NCBI GenBank assembly: GCA_026008535.1
Contig: BRKX01000015.1
Span: 21,411,501 to 21,475,500 of the forward strand
Reading direction: 5' to 3'
Source: Perilla frutescens
Lineage: Eukaryota > Streptophyta > Magnoliopsida > Lamiales > Lamiaceae
DNA length: 64,000 bases
In this document: positions 1-11,286 of the stretch, piece by piece
Position numbering within the stretch: position 1 is the stretch's first letter
Layout: the number at the start of each line of letters is the position of its first letter
The notes under the pieces: generated by a model
Seen by the model: the letters and a program-made list of their open reading frames with translations, nothing else
Told to the model about the DNA's origin: nothing
Database searches by the model: none
Made by a program: the position numbers and the translations under genes

Positions 1-420
1 CTTCGGGATGATTTTGATGAAGAACGCCTTGAATATCTGAGAGAATTTCACTTATGAAAGTTCTCAAATTCTTGAACTATTCAAATGATGTTTTTCAACT
101 GATATGGAGGCCCCTATTTATAGTTGTAGGGAAAGAGATCTAGAGCTAATGTGACACTATCTCATTGGTTGTTGGAAATTGACATATATCTTTGGAAAAA
201 TATTTATTTGTTGCCAAAGACTCTTGATGTTTATCATATAATAATATCTTTATTATTTAAGTATTTTATCTAATTTTGGATTTCATAAGATTCCAAAACT
301 AAATAAATATATAAAAAATAATAAAAATATTATATATAATATTTTAAATTTTCGCCATCTACAAATATAATTATTTTTGTACGTAGAATTATAAACTATA
401 TTGTTCGTATCTTAATAAAA
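1..420 (-). repeat. Edge of an LTR-like sequence with TATA motif
   Basis: Read on the minus strand, this stretch contains CTATAAATAGGGGCCTCCAT (complement of about 109-128), followed by a purine-rich leader with the phrase GGCGTTCTTCATC. The same arrangement occurs on the plus strand near 10690-10870. There CTATAAATAGGGGTCTCCAT is followed by a similar leader with repeated CGTTCTTCG phrases. This suggests U3/R parts of two related LTRs pointing away from each other. The element continues off the left edge and no terminal repeat or coding frame is visible, so the family is not determined. Confidence 0.4.
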
Positions 421-1151
421 TATAAAAACTATTGATAATACAAACATGATAAGAGATATTTTAAGTATTTCGTTTCTTACTTGTTTAATTTGAGTCAAAT
501 ACTAAAATGAGAAACATGACAACTTTCATATTATATTCCAAATAAATGATTAAAAATCTGTTAGGATTCATTTTCCTTGGAATCGCATTCTTAAAAATCA
601 TATTCCCAAATAATTTTACTGATATGGCAAAACACAACATTGTCTACACACGTGCCTACACTACATATTTATATTGACAACATATAATTTTAATTTAAAA
701 AAAAAATCGAAGTTATCAGACAAGTATTGGCACGAGGGGCACGTGGATAGTGCCCTCCTCAAGCATGTTCAAATTTACTTGTAGTATTTTGCTTGTAATA
801 TCGACAAGTAATAAAGTTTCTTTGTGATTTGGCTGCAAAAAAGAGAGAGAGAGAAAGAATCTAGTAAAGATTTGAAATTCCACAGAAAGTCGAGAAGAAG
901 ATGATATGAAGAACGAAAAAAACCTCAAAATTTTTTATTGATACCAAAAGTGGATCCCAGAAAAAGTAGATTGGTAAATAGAGAAAAATGTCTAAACCAG
1001 CTCGATAACCTTAGATTTTACCAAGTCAGTAGACACGATCGGGTAACCAAAAACATCGCTACAAAATTTAGCAAACGAAAGTAGGAATCGAACGTACAGA
1101 AGCCGTATCTATATCTTCTCTTCAAACATCACACTCTGTTAACTCTCGAGT
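421..1151. other. AT-rich sequence downstream of the UXS gene
   Basis: No gene is visible. The part next to the UXS stop codon (about 950-1151) probably holds the 3' untranslated region, since the gene reads leftward. The rest is AT-rich sequence without a recognisable element. Confidence 0.5.
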
Positions 1152-1926
1152 TCACTTCCTTGGAACATTGAGTCTTTTACGGAAATCTTCCTCCATTAGA
1201 GGTATGCCATCGCGGAGCTTGATCTTCGGCTCCCACCCGAGCAACTCCTTTGCCTTCGTTATGTCTGGCTTTCTTTGGCGCGGATCATCCGGGGTGTTCT
1301 CCACGGTTGTGATTTTCACTTTCGGGTTGATCATCTGCAATAAAGAGATAGCACCAGTCATGAGGTTGCAATCAAACAATATGTTTCCAAGTGGATTTTA
1401 TGATGCAACATTGAACAAGCAGTGTTTCAAGATATTTTTGGCAAGTCTTTTATTAGGACAGGGCATTAAAATCATGGTTTACCTCCTTTACAGTCTCTGC
1501 GAGCTCAAGCATTGTGAATTCACCTGATGTAATAGACCTCATGAGTGTCGGTATCAGGAAGAAAATGTGCGGGAATAATGTTTTTGTAGGAGAAAACAAT
1601 CTAAGTGCATGGATATTGACCTGGATTGCCAATGTTGATTGGCCCGGTATGATCCCCTTCCATCAGTCGCATAAGACCATTAACCTTTTTGCCAAGGAAA
1701 AAGATAATGCAATCAGAAAAGAGCCTTTTGGTATGAAATTCTGATTAAACGGAGAAAATGATAGCTCACCATGTCAGAAACATAGCAAAAGCTCCTTGTT
1801 TGTGTTCCAGGCAACTGAACAGTCAAAGGCTCGTCACTGCCCCATAACCAGCAGAGAATGAAGAATCGAAGAGTGCATCAGCATCAGAGCTCAAAGGTGT
1901 AAAAAGGGGGGCTCATCTTGTGTTTC

Positions 1927-1975
<49 letters not shown>

Positions 1976-4296
1976 TAGCAGACTGGAAGAAGAACATTAC
2001 CGAATTGCTTGAGCTAAGAAGTTGCTGACAACCCGACCATCATCAATATTCATCCTAGGTCCATAAGTATTAAAGATCCTTGCAATTCGGATTTCTGGTG
2101 AACCATTTCATATTGGTTAGGGGACTCAGATATCAATTTGAGATGTTGAACTTGATTATGTTGATAAGTGCAGTGAACGAAAGACAATATTACCAATTCC
2201 ATGCTGCCTGTGATAATCAAACATTAAAGTCTCTGCTACTCTTTTCCCCTCATCATAACAACTCCTGACTCCTGCAATGGCACACTAAAAATAAGAACAA
2301 CTCTATTTTTTTGAAATGATTCATTTGACAGTAAATGATTTGCGCTTTTCTTTGGCACGGTTGTTGTGCAAGGAAACATACTACCACTTTATGTAATTGC
2401 AGAATTTTAGGATTACTCAAACCATGGGTTCATACCAAGATAGTCTGGACAAATTATCCAAGATTAGTAAGAGGTAAATCTACTTTATCAGGAGAAGTTA
2501 CTAATTGCAGAAAAATCGATATTACCTATAGGGTTCACGTTGCCCCAGTAATCCTCTGTCTGAGGATGCACAAGTGGATCACCGTAAACCTCTGAGGTTG
2601 ATGTAAGCAAAATCCTATAAGGTACCACAAAATTGTCAAAAGATCCAAAATGAATAAAATGGGAGAGAAAAGATATGCAGGATGAGCTGCCATACCTCGC
2701 TCCTACTCGCTTGGCAAGTCCCAACATGTTCAACGTACCAATTACATTAGTCTTTATTGTCTGTTGAACATTATGGCAGGGACAAGGAATACAAGAAAAT
2801 GGACAACCGTTAAATCACATGTGCAATTAATGAAGACACTATGTCCATAAACTATGATGTTTCAGAAAATGTAGAGAAGATAATTAAGAAATCTTCTTCA
2901 ACTGCATCGTATTTCCTTAGGCAAAGATGTGACCTTAGTAGGCATATTCATCAGAGAAGAACAGTAAGGGAGTGCCATAACAACTGACCTTCACCGGATT
3001 GTATTTGTAAAAGATGGGTGAAGCAGGACAAGCAAGATGGTAGATCCGGTCAACTTCGACTAACAAAGGCTCAGTCACATCTGCAAATGAAAAACATTGG
3101 TAAATAGAAAACAAGGTGGTCCAAGTGACATAAAACCATTAAATCACCATATTCAATAGCAAGACATAAACAAACAAGAAGAACTATAGAGGAACACCAT
3201 ATTCAGCAGTAAGACTTAAACTGTAGTTCGATTCAGATTCTCCTCAAATAAATCAGAAGCCTGGATGCAGGACTGCTCAATAGTGATGGTTCCATTTGAT
3301 AGTATGTGAAAACAAAATGTTGACTGTATCTCAAGCCATCAAGGTTCTAAAGGACAGTATTCCTAGAATACTTAAAATGATGAAAGTGGAAATGAAGTGC
3401 GCATATTTTGTTCAGGTCACATAATGTATTGTATTAGGCCAACAATTGCACCCTAAGGGAGTAAGAATTAAACATAATTATACAGAAAACCTAAAAGAAT
3501 CCTCACCATGACGAATAAGCTCAAATCTTGGATGGTCAATCCATTGGCTCAAGTTATCCTTAGAGCCAGTGAAGTAGTTATCCACAACAATCACCTGCGT
3601 AGCAATTTAAAATATACAAACTAATGTTTGTCATACACATTGAAAAACATGCACGTACTGTCAGTTTGCCAAAGCTAGAGTGAAAAAAGATACTGTTATA
3701 GCCTACCTCATTCTTCTCATTTTCCATCAGTTTATCAACTAGGTGAGAGCCAATGAATCCAGCACCACCGGTGACCAGAATTCTCATGTTTGCCTGTCAT
3801 CAACATGTCAATTAGTCCAAAATGGATGGTCATATTGACACATATTAACGGAAAGATATCTGTGATCTAAGATAAGAAGTAACAAAAGATAATTAGAAAG
3901 CAAAACTCATACGGCCTATGTGATTCCTTTCTTCATCCCACTGGCAATTACAGCATGAGATTATTAATGAAAAAAAGTCTGTTTTATCAGCAAAAAATGT
4001 AATAATGAAAAAAGGTATTCCCATAGTGATTAAAATAACAAAAAAATAAGCAGCCTAATTCCACATTTTGGTTGATTTACAGTATCTTATTATTAGATTT
4101 TCTTTGATTTGCTATTAAGAAGTCATTGCCAAGCCATACAGATATCAGGAGTGTATGCAAACTAAAGCATGCGGAAACTCGATGCTCACGCAAAGCACTA
4201 GTATGTTACCTGAAAGAATTTAGCTTTCCGCAATGGCGAAGGCTCAGGAGGTGGCTTGGTCGATATATGGCTTCCATTTGATGCTTCCTTAGCCAT
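1152..4296 (-). CDS. UXS: UDP-glucuronic acid decarboxylase (UDP-xylose synthase), cytosolic type
   Basis: The enzyme converts UDP-glucuronate to UDP-xylose (NAD+-dependent, extended SDR family), supplying xylose for cell-wall xylan and xyloglucan. Twelve exons on the minus strand join in frame: 4296-4210, 3793-3707, 3594-3507, 3080-2989, 2760-2696, 2614-2526, 2271-2194, 2094-2001, 1836-1770, 1684-1621, 1523-1483, 1334-1152. Each is bounded by AG and GT. Together they give 344 residues plus stop, close to the ~342 of Arabidopsis UXS3/5/6. The start is the first ATG (MAKEASNGSH). The NAD-binding Rossmann motif GGAGFIGSH lies near residue 37, and the catalytic Tyr/Lys pair is in SCYDEGKR. The serine of TSTSEVYGD and the C-terminal NTPDDPRQRKPD block are also typical. 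There is no membrane anchor before the Rossmann fold, which fits the cytosolic (UXS3/5/6) rather than Golgi (UXS1/2/4) group. No disabling change is seen. A possible intron lies in the 5' untranslated region, with an acceptor near 4321. Confidence 0.96.
1931..1973. repeat. (GA)n microsatellite in a UXS intron
   Basis: An uninterrupted run of about 21 GA units lies in the intron between UXS exons 8 and 9 (CT-rich on the coding strand). It is upstream of the exon 9 acceptor near 1837 and is probably length-polymorphic. Confidence 0.95.
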
Positions 4297-5000
4297 TTCT
4301 AAGTATTGTTCTTCAATTCTGAATCCAACAACAACGACATACAGAAGAACATCAAAATCTTTGATTCCATTAAAAGCAATAAGAGCCTACACCTTAAAAT
4401 GATAGAGATACAACATTCTGTATATCAGAACTCAAAAATGCAATTAAATTGAAAATGTATACATCAATTCCTGCGCCAATCTTTCCTATTTTCGATGCAG
4501 ATTCATGATAATAGCCCCGAGTAACTAATATCTTTTACCAGAAAAGGGAAAAAAATGAAAAATCAAATCTTTGCTGCGAATTAGGAGCAAATCCAAACTC
4601 AAAACTCACAAAACTAAAATATATAGAATTGAAAACAGAACAGATTCAATCACTAAGAAGAGGAAATCAACTCTTACTCGTAAAATGTTCGAAAGATCAA
4701 GCATTTCAGTGAATGTGAAATGCTAATCAAACTCTAATCACTGTATCAAACTGTACAAGAACAATGCAATTCACTCAATTCCCAAGGTAACATAGAATAT
4801 AACGCGAACAAAATCACACGTGTATATATCAACATTGGCTCAGATCTTACTTCCAAATAAATTACGAAGAAGAAACATGAAAAAAAATAATAAATATAAT
4901 TTGAGCAAAATCGAGCGCTGATCACCTCTTAATTGTCTATTTCGTATTAGAAGTAGAAAACGTGTCCAAGTTTAATGGCAAGAATTGCAAATATTCGGGC

Positions 5001-5010
5001 TTTATATACC
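5001..5010 (-). promoter_or_regulatory. Putative TATA box of the UXS gene
   Basis: The minus strand reads GGTATATAAAGCCC here, about 0.7 kb upstream of the UXS start codon. A plausible 5' untranslated exon follows, with a possible donor AAGAG|GTGATC near 4926. An acceptor TTCAG near 4321 would complete a 5'UTR intron, an arrangement common in plant housekeeping genes. This is inference from motif and position only. Confidence 0.4.
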
Positions 5011-5231
5011 ACACGGCATTCGCATCTTGAAAGCCCACGAATTTAAAAGAGAGAAGATGTGGGAAATTGATAATTGAATGCAAAATCAAGAAAATGCAGG
5101 AATGGACAAAAAGAAATGCAATTAATACAAGTATTAGCAAAGAAATGCAATCTTAAAGATTACAGAAGATTAGAGAAAACTTGTAATTTAATTTGGCAGT
5201 TGAAAAGGCGAGATCTGATATTTTCAGCGTA

Positions 5232-5236
5232 CCTTC
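5232..5236. other. Target-site duplication CCTTC of Copia-1 (left copy)
   Basis: CCTTC directly precedes the LTR at 5237 and recurs directly after the other LTR at 10354-10358. This 5-bp duplication fixes the element ends. Confidence 0.9.
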
Positions 5237-5430
5237 TGAAGAAAGTTTTAAAGGCCATTTTCGAAAGAGAGAATAAGGAAAAGATTTCTGTATTTCTTAT
5301 TTTTGATAATGATCAATTACAAAGGGGAATACTAATCTAAAATAAGGAAGCAAATCAAAAATATTATTTGTATTAATCTAACTCTAAGTTTATCGGTTTG
5401 ACCAAATCTTTCCTTATCTTCTTTCCAACA
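5237..5430 (-). repeat. Copia-1 3' LTR
   Basis: On the minus strand it starts TGTTGGAAAGAAGATAAGG and ends CTTTCTTCA. It matches 10148-10353 closely but lacks about 12 bases (CCTCTTTAATAG region) that the other LTR has after its ATTACAA. As the LTR nearest UXS, and in the same orientation, it is the one whose promoter could read toward UXS. Confidence 0.93.
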
Positions 5431-5444
5431 CTCCCCCTCAAGTT
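5431..5444 (-). other. Copia-1 polypurine tract
   Basis: The minus strand reads AACTTGAGGGGGAG immediately before the 3' LTR. This is the expected place and composition for the plus-strand DNA primer. Confidence 0.88.
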
Positions 5445-6225
5445 AAATAGTGGGATCTCCGATGCTTAACTTGCACAGAACTTCAGCAAAAAACTTTGAG
5501 TTTACTGCCTTCGTTAAAATATCAGCCAACTGTTCCTCTGATCGAACATATGGTAATTTGATGATCCCATTTTCGATTTTCTCTTTAATGAAATGTCGGT
5601 CCACCTCCACGTGTTTTGTTCGATCATGTTGGACTGGATTTTCTGAGATACTAATCGCAGCTTTGTTATCACAAAACAATTGACTTTGGCTAGACGGTGG
5701 AAAACCGATCTCAGTCAACAATTTTCTCAGCCATAATATTTCAGTAATCCCACCCTTGATTCCTCTGAACTCAGCCTCAGCACTGGATAGAGCCACAACT
5801 TTCTGTTTCTTACTTCTCCATGTGACTAGATTTCCCCCAAGAAATGTGAAATATCCACTCGTGGATTTTCTGTCCATGAGATTTCCAGCCCAGTCTGCAT
5901 CAGTGTATCCATGTACATCTAAATGTTCGGCCTTCTTAAGTAAAACTCCATATCCAACTGTACCTTTGAGATATCGGACGATTCTCAAAGCTGCTTCCAT
6001 ATGCTCTATCTGGGGTCGGTGCATAAACTGGCTAACGACACCAACTGCATAAGCAATGTCAGGCCTAGTATGAGACAAGTAAATCAATTTCCCAACTAGC
6101 CGTTGGTATCTTCCCTTGTCTGTCAATGCTGCTTCCTCACAAACTTGTAGGCCATGATTGACAACGATTGGCGTGTCTGCTGGCTTACACTCGAGCAGTC
6201 CTGTCTCAGCTAGCAAATCTAGAAC
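5443..6225 (-). pseudogene. Copia-1 RNase H region
   Basis: The open frame follows directly after the stop at 6226-6228. It carries GLLECKPADTP, YTDADWAGNLMDRKSTSGY, ALSSAEAEF, LFCDNKAAISI and the terminal block EEQLADILTKAV, all typical of the Copia RNase H domain at the end of pol. The acidic residues of DADWAG, SSAEAE and CDNKAA are present, so this part could fold if translated. It is separated from the reverse transcriptase only by one TAA codon that replaces an expected tyrosine. Confidence 0.92.
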
Positions 6226-7317
6226 TTATTTCTTTTGGCGCAGAAATATGCCTTTTTCTGATCTCAATACTTCAATTCCAAGGAAATACTTGAGAGTCCC
6301 TAAGTCCTTCATTTCGAACTCGTGAAACAAGTTATTCCTCAGCTGTGTAATTTCTTCCGTGTCGTCACCCGTAATAATCATGTCATCAACATAGATGATT
6401 AGACACGTCACTTGGCTATCTCTCCTCTTCAAGAACAGTGTATGATCAGAATTACTCTGTCTGTATCCGTATTTCACCATAGCATCGGTGAATCTTCCGA
6501 ACCATGCTCGAGGTGACTGCTTCAGGCCGTACAAGGTCTTTCTTAATCTGCACCATTCACCCTGTTTAAACTCTTCTGAGAGACCTGGAGGTGCCTGCAT
6601 GTACACTTCTTTTTTCAATTCCCCATGAAGGAAGGCATTGGTGACGTCGAACTGATGGAGTGGCCAATCCTTGATTGCAGCAATCGACAGTAATACCCTT
6701 ACAGTGTTCATCTTTGCAACATGAGAGAATGTTTCTGAGTAATCGATCCCATATATCTGAGTGTAGCCTTTAGCCACAAGCCGGGCTTTGTATCTTTCAA
6801 TAGTGCCATTCGGTCTCCGCTTGATAGTAAACACCCACCTACAACCAACTGGTTTCTTATCTCTCGGTAACATACATTTCTCCCATGTGTCATTCCTGGC
6901 CAGTGCATCCAGTTCCTTTTTTATAGCCTGTCTCCAACATTCATGTTGCATAGCTTCTTCTGCAGAAGATAGAATATCTTCTTCTCTCAGTATCGCAGCT
7001 TCAAAAACCTGGGCCATCTCAGTAAGATGACTCGTAGCATAGTTTCCCATAGGATATCGGGATTTCTTCCCAATAAGCTCAGGAGAGAATCGCTTGGGAG
7101 GAACTCCTCGAGTGCTTCTCGGAGGCAGAACATATCTACCTGCTTCAGTACTTGCTTCTATCCCCTCAGTGCCGACAACAGTGTCACTGTACATTTTTTC
7201 ACCACTGTTTTCATCGCCACTGTCTGTATTGTCTGTTTCTTCACTGCTGCTTTGTGCCCTGTCGTTAGTCTCCGAGGAATCTAAAGAAAAATCTAGATTA
7301 AATATATCAACTGTCAT
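6226..7317 (-). pseudogene. Copia-1 reverse transcriptase
   Basis: This copies element RNA to DNA. A 363-codon open stretch carries the Copia RT blocks ERYKARLVAKGY (~residue 174), FDVTNAFLHGEL (~223), LYGLKQSPRAW (~262) and the polymerase motif YVDDM (~309). It ends at TAA (6226-6228), where the family has Tyr in RQKKYVLDLL. The frame differs from the integrase part upstream, so at least one frameshift lies near 7320-7345. The acidic, Ser/Thr-rich first ~60 residues are the usual integrase-RT linker. Confidence 0.93.
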
Positions 7318-7343
7318 ATTAACAGGATCCCGTACCTCAGATA

Positions 7344-8075
7344 TCAGACGAGGAGATGATGTCTCGGGAACATGGACACCAGAACAGCGAACCGTTCCAC
7401 TATGTCTGACGACATCTCAGCGGTGCTGTTAACTGTCTCTGTTGAACCAGGTCCCGATTCAGACTTAGATTTGGGCATCGGTGTTGTTAACCAGCTTATG
7501 GGGTCACTCGGTTCCACTCTCTCCCCCTGACTCCTAAGGTGGTGGAAGAAATATTCACTCTCTAAGAAGTCGCAGTTCATGGTTGTGAACATGCGACGGG
7601 TTTGGGGATCGTAGCAGCGGTATCCTTTTTGGTGAACACCGTAGCCAACGAAAACGCACTTGACTGCACAAGGAGAGAATTTATTGCGTGTGTGTTTTGG
7701 GAGATGAACAAATACGGAACAGCCAAAGACTTTCGGTGGGAATGTTAGGGTAGCAGGGACACTGGCTTGTTGAGATAAGGCGTGGAGAGGTGTCTGAAAC
7801 TGTAAGGCTTTGGTAGGGAGTCGGTTTAACAGGTAGACAGAAGTAGCAAGTACTTCAGGCCAAAAATGGGATGGTGTGTGTGATTCGAGTAACATGGCTC
7901 GGGCCATCTCGAGAAGAATCTGATTTTTTCATTCTGCAGTCCCATTTTGTTCCGGGGTGTACGGACAGGTGGTTTGGTGAACAATACCATGAACAGTGAA
8001 AAATTCTGACATCCGAGAATTAACATATTCTCCTTCATTGTCCGTACGCAGTATTTTTGATACTGAGTACGTATA
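7344..8075 (-). pseudogene. Copia-1 integrase, central and C-terminal part
   Basis: In the frame of 7907 the sequence reads LRTDNEGEYVNSRMSEFF, which holds the second catalytic Asp, then YTPEQNGTAE with the catalytic Glu. A TGA stop (near 7933) follows where Arg (CGA) is expected, and then MARAMLLES and VYLLNRLPTKAL. The following FGCSVFVHLP and KCVFVGYG blocks are the conserved Copia integrase C-terminus. It is out of frame with the gag-protease part, with a frameshift near 8060-8076. Confidence 0.88.
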
Positions 8076-10026
8076 AGGGAGAAAAATGGCAAAATTTATC
8101 AAAAACCTCAGATTTATTTTTCAAAAAATAAATCCAAGTCATCCGAGAAAAATCATCGACAAATAATAAAAAATATTGAAACCCGAGACCCCCAACAACA
8201 GGTGCAGGACCCCAAACATCAGAATGAACCAATGAAAAAATTGAATCAACACGGGTGTTATTAGGTTTAAACGAATGTCGGTGGCTTTTGGCCAAAAAAC
8301 ACGTATCACAGTGCATGTCCCGAGAAATACTCAAACTAGGAAACAACAATTTTAAATAACTAACAGAAGGGTGCCCTAACCGACGATGCCAAAGCCAAGC
8401 CTCTCGGTATCCCGGTTCGTGAGTGAGCATCACATCGCCTTTTTGAGATATATCATCCACATAGTACAACCCACGTCTTTCAGTGCCACGCCCAATAATC
8501 GTCCCCGTTTTGATATCCTGTAATAAACAAAAATGAGGTTGCATTAGCAGGGTACAATTCAATTCCTTGGTAACATGGCTAATGGACAATAATTTATGAG
8601 ACAATGTCGGGACAAATAAACAATTTGATAATTGAAGTGTGGGCGACAGATTTATGACTTCAGCGCCTTGAACTGGAGCAAGTTCTCCGTTTCCTGTTTG
8701 CACATGAGATTTCAGAGGTTTTGTCATTTTTACTATGACGGAAGCATCGAACGTCATAGTATCTGTGGCTCCACAATCAAAAATCCATTGGGGATTTTTG
8801 TCCTCTTGGCTATCGTGCATAACATAAGCATTAGAGCCTTTACTAGACCCCTCCTTCACAAATTTCGAACAAGTCCAGGGGCCTTTTTGCAAAACCCCTC
8901 TTTTATTACCTTCTTTACCAAGATCAGCCCTAGCCGCCACCTTGTTCACCTCTGCAGCCCCATACCCGTCCGTCGCCTCTGTCACGCCGGTGTTGCCCAC
9001 TCCGGCGGAGGTAGCCCGGTCGTCGGCCGCCGCAACAGTAACTGTTCCACCTCGATTCCGGTGTTGTTGGGGTTGTTTGGATCTCTTCGATTCATCCCAC
9101 CACTCCAGAAATCCGATCAAGTGGAAACACGACTCCTTCGTGTGTCTCTTGAGACCGCAGTGTTCACAGACTAGCCGGTTCTTGTCGTCATTGGACTGCC
9201 GAGGCTTCCCTTTATTCATCGACTGTCCCTTGTTCGGCCGATCTCTAGCCGCGAGACCCAATCCGATACCCGATGATGTGACCTTCTCCTCGGTGACTAC
9301 CGGTCGAAGTATTCGATCCCTGGCGGTTTCCCGGCGTACCATCGCGTACGCCATTTCAACTGAGGGTAAGGGTTCTCGTTTGAGAATTTCTTTCTTGACA
9401 GATTCGTACCCTTCTTCGAGCGCCATGAGAAATTGATAGACTCGTTGGGTTTGAATTGTCCGATTGTAGATGTCTATATCTGTTGGACATTTCATGGGAT
9501 TGGGTTCTTTTCTGTCAATGGACATCCATACATCCTGTAATTGTGCCCATGTTTCCTCTAATGTTCTTCCGTCTTGCTTAATTAAATTTGCTCGTCTGTG
9601 TAAATCGAAAACTTGAAGTGAATCTGCCCCACTCCCATATGTAAGAGTAAGGCTTTCCCATACAGCTTTGGAGGTTGAATGTTTGGACACTGAATTCACT
9701 AGGCCTGGTTCGATATTTTGGACAAGCCACGTGAATACACACTGGTCCTCCTGCTCCCACCGAGCGTATGAAGAATCTGTTGTTGATGGTGCAGGGGTGT
9801 CGCCAATGATGTATGAAGCTTTGCCCCTGCCCCCAATCGCCTTTTTCATTAACACAGACCATAGGGGATAATTATCCCCATTAAGTTTAAAGCCTATGTT
9901 CAGAGATTCCAAGTTCTGCGGCTGAGGTAGATTAAGGCTGTTTCGCAGGAGATTCGCGAGTTTGAGAGTTAAGTCATCCGTGACTTTGTTATTCTGGCCT
10001 TCTGTGTTATCTGCTGGTTCTGACAT
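8035..10026 (-). pseudogene. Copia-1 gag, protease and integrase N-terminus
   Basis: A 663-codon open frame starts at the ATG about 120 bases after the primer-binding site. It has a Copia gag domain (GDNYPLWSVLMKKAI, ~residue 50, through the UBN2-like region to ~240) and a CCHC zinc knuckle CEHCGLKRHTKESC (287-300). The aspartic protease motif is DCGATDTM (~417), where the usual form is DSGA, so the active-site Ser is replaced by Cys. The GAG-pre-integrase block WLWHRRLGH (~544) and the first integrase Asp in HSDVWGP (~603) follow. It then runs out of frame into a missense tail. The domains stay in one frame, so gag decayed less than pol. Confidence 0.93.
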
Positions 10027-10129
10027 GTTTTGTTTTGTGGTTGTTTTGCTAGATACCTTGATCTGAGTTTATTGGGTCTGAGGAAGGTTTAGAGGCGGTG
10101 ATGAACTGATTTCTGAGCCTCAGGTTCAC

Positions 10130-10147
10130 CAACCTGCTTTGATACCA
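10130..10147 (-). other. Copia-1 primer-binding site
   Basis: The minus strand reads TGGTATCAAAGCAGGTTG directly after the 5' LTR. This is close to the complement of the 3' end of initiator methionine tRNA, the usual Copia primer. Confidence 0.88.
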
Positions 10148-10353
10148 TGAAGAAAGTGGCAAACGCCATTTACGAAAGAGAGAATAAGGAAAAGATTTCT
10201 GTATTTCTTATTTTTGATAATGATCAATTACAACCTCTTTAATAGAGGGGAATACTAATCTAAAATAAGGAAGCAAATCAAAAATATTATTTGTATTAAT
10301 CTAACTCCAAGTTTATCGGTTTGACCAAATCTTTCCTTATCTTCTTTCCAACA
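10148..10353 (-). repeat. Copia-1 5' LTR
   Basis: This is the second LTR of Copia-1, 206 bases, starting TGTTGGAAAG and ending CTTTCTTCA on the minus strand. The primer-binding site abuts its end, which makes it the 5' LTR of a minus-strand element. Confidence 0.93.
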
Positions 10354-10358
10354 CCTTC

Positions 10359-11286
10359 GACGTTACTCTGTAGGCAAATTAAATTTATTGCCTATTAAAT
10401 TATGTCATGTGTAAAATAATGAATTAAATATTTTATTATAATTTATTTATATTTTGGGATTAAATTAAATATGATTCCAAGATTAAATAAATATATAATT
10501 AATATTTATTACATGGATTTTACTGACTAATGAGAAGTTGACATGTGTCAAATCTGCACAGAAAATAAAATATTTAATATGGAGATCTTCCAAACCAATA
10601 GAATTGCGCCACATAAGCCCTAGGCCCATGGCCACTCCATATAAGCCCTAAAAGCCCAACCCTAAATTTCTTAAATTAAATCCTCTTGCAACTATAAATA
10701 GGGGTCTCCATATCATATGAAAAGACACCTGAAATCATAATTGAAGAGCTCAAGAAGTTGGAGGAAAATTCTCTACGAAATTCTTTCCAACATTCAAGAC
10801 ATTCTAGCGAGATTCAAGCCGTTCTTCGTGGAAAGCAACGCGTTCTTCGCCGGAATCATCTCAAATCCAGCGTCTGATCCGGAATCAAGGTTTTCAACCC
10901 TCCAGACAGCGTTATAAAGTCAAGGTGTTCTAGCAAGATTCAAGACATTCTTCGTGGAAGCAACGCGTTCTTCGCCAAAGTCACCTCAAATTCAGCATTC
11001 AATCCGGAATCAAGGTCGTCGGCCCTCCGAATAACGTCATCAAATTCAAACAACAAGTTCAAGAAGATCGAAGAGGCAAATTCGCTCTGAAGATTTCAAG
11101 AACCGTTTGAAGATCAAGTTTTGAAGAGAAGATTTCAAGAAGTGTTTGAAAATCAAGTTTTGAAGAGAAGAATCAGAGGATCAAGACAGAGATTACACCG
11201 CAATCGCATTTTAAATTCAAAGAAGAAATCTACTTGTACACTTTTTGATTTATTCAAGTACACGAAAATTTGTGTTACATACTCCA
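10359..11286 (+). repeat. LTR-like promoter and leader sequence
   Basis: The first ~330 bases resume the UXS upstream sequence interrupted by Copia-1 or are AT-rich filler. The TATA motif CTATAAATAGGGG lies near 10691. A leader follows with repeated phrases such as GCAACGCGTTCTTCGCC and a second diverged copy of about 110 bases (GCAACGCGTTCTTCGCCAAA near 10961). Purine-rich AAGAAGATC/GAAGAGAAG repeats run to about 11180. Related sequence is at 1-420 on the other strand. It is probably the U3/R/U5 of a plant LTR retrotransposon, with no coding region attached. Confidence 0.4.

Larger units (their letters stand above)
5237..10353 (-). mobile_element. Ty1/Copia LTR retrotransposon Copia-1 (full length, decayed)
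   Basis: The element is 5.1 kb with short LTRs (5237-5430 and 10148-10353) that begin TG and end CA. It is flanked by the 5-bp duplication CCTTC (5232-5236 and 10354-10358). On the minus strand the order is 5' LTR, primer-binding site, gag, protease, integrase, reverse transcriptase, RNase H, polypurine tract, 3' LTR. Integrase before reverse transcriptase defines Copia. Short LTRs and the gag type suggest the Ale/Retrofit group, which is not proven. The reading frame is broken by stops and frameshifts, so it is not autonomous. It sits in the upstream region of UXS in the same orientation. Confidence 0.96.
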
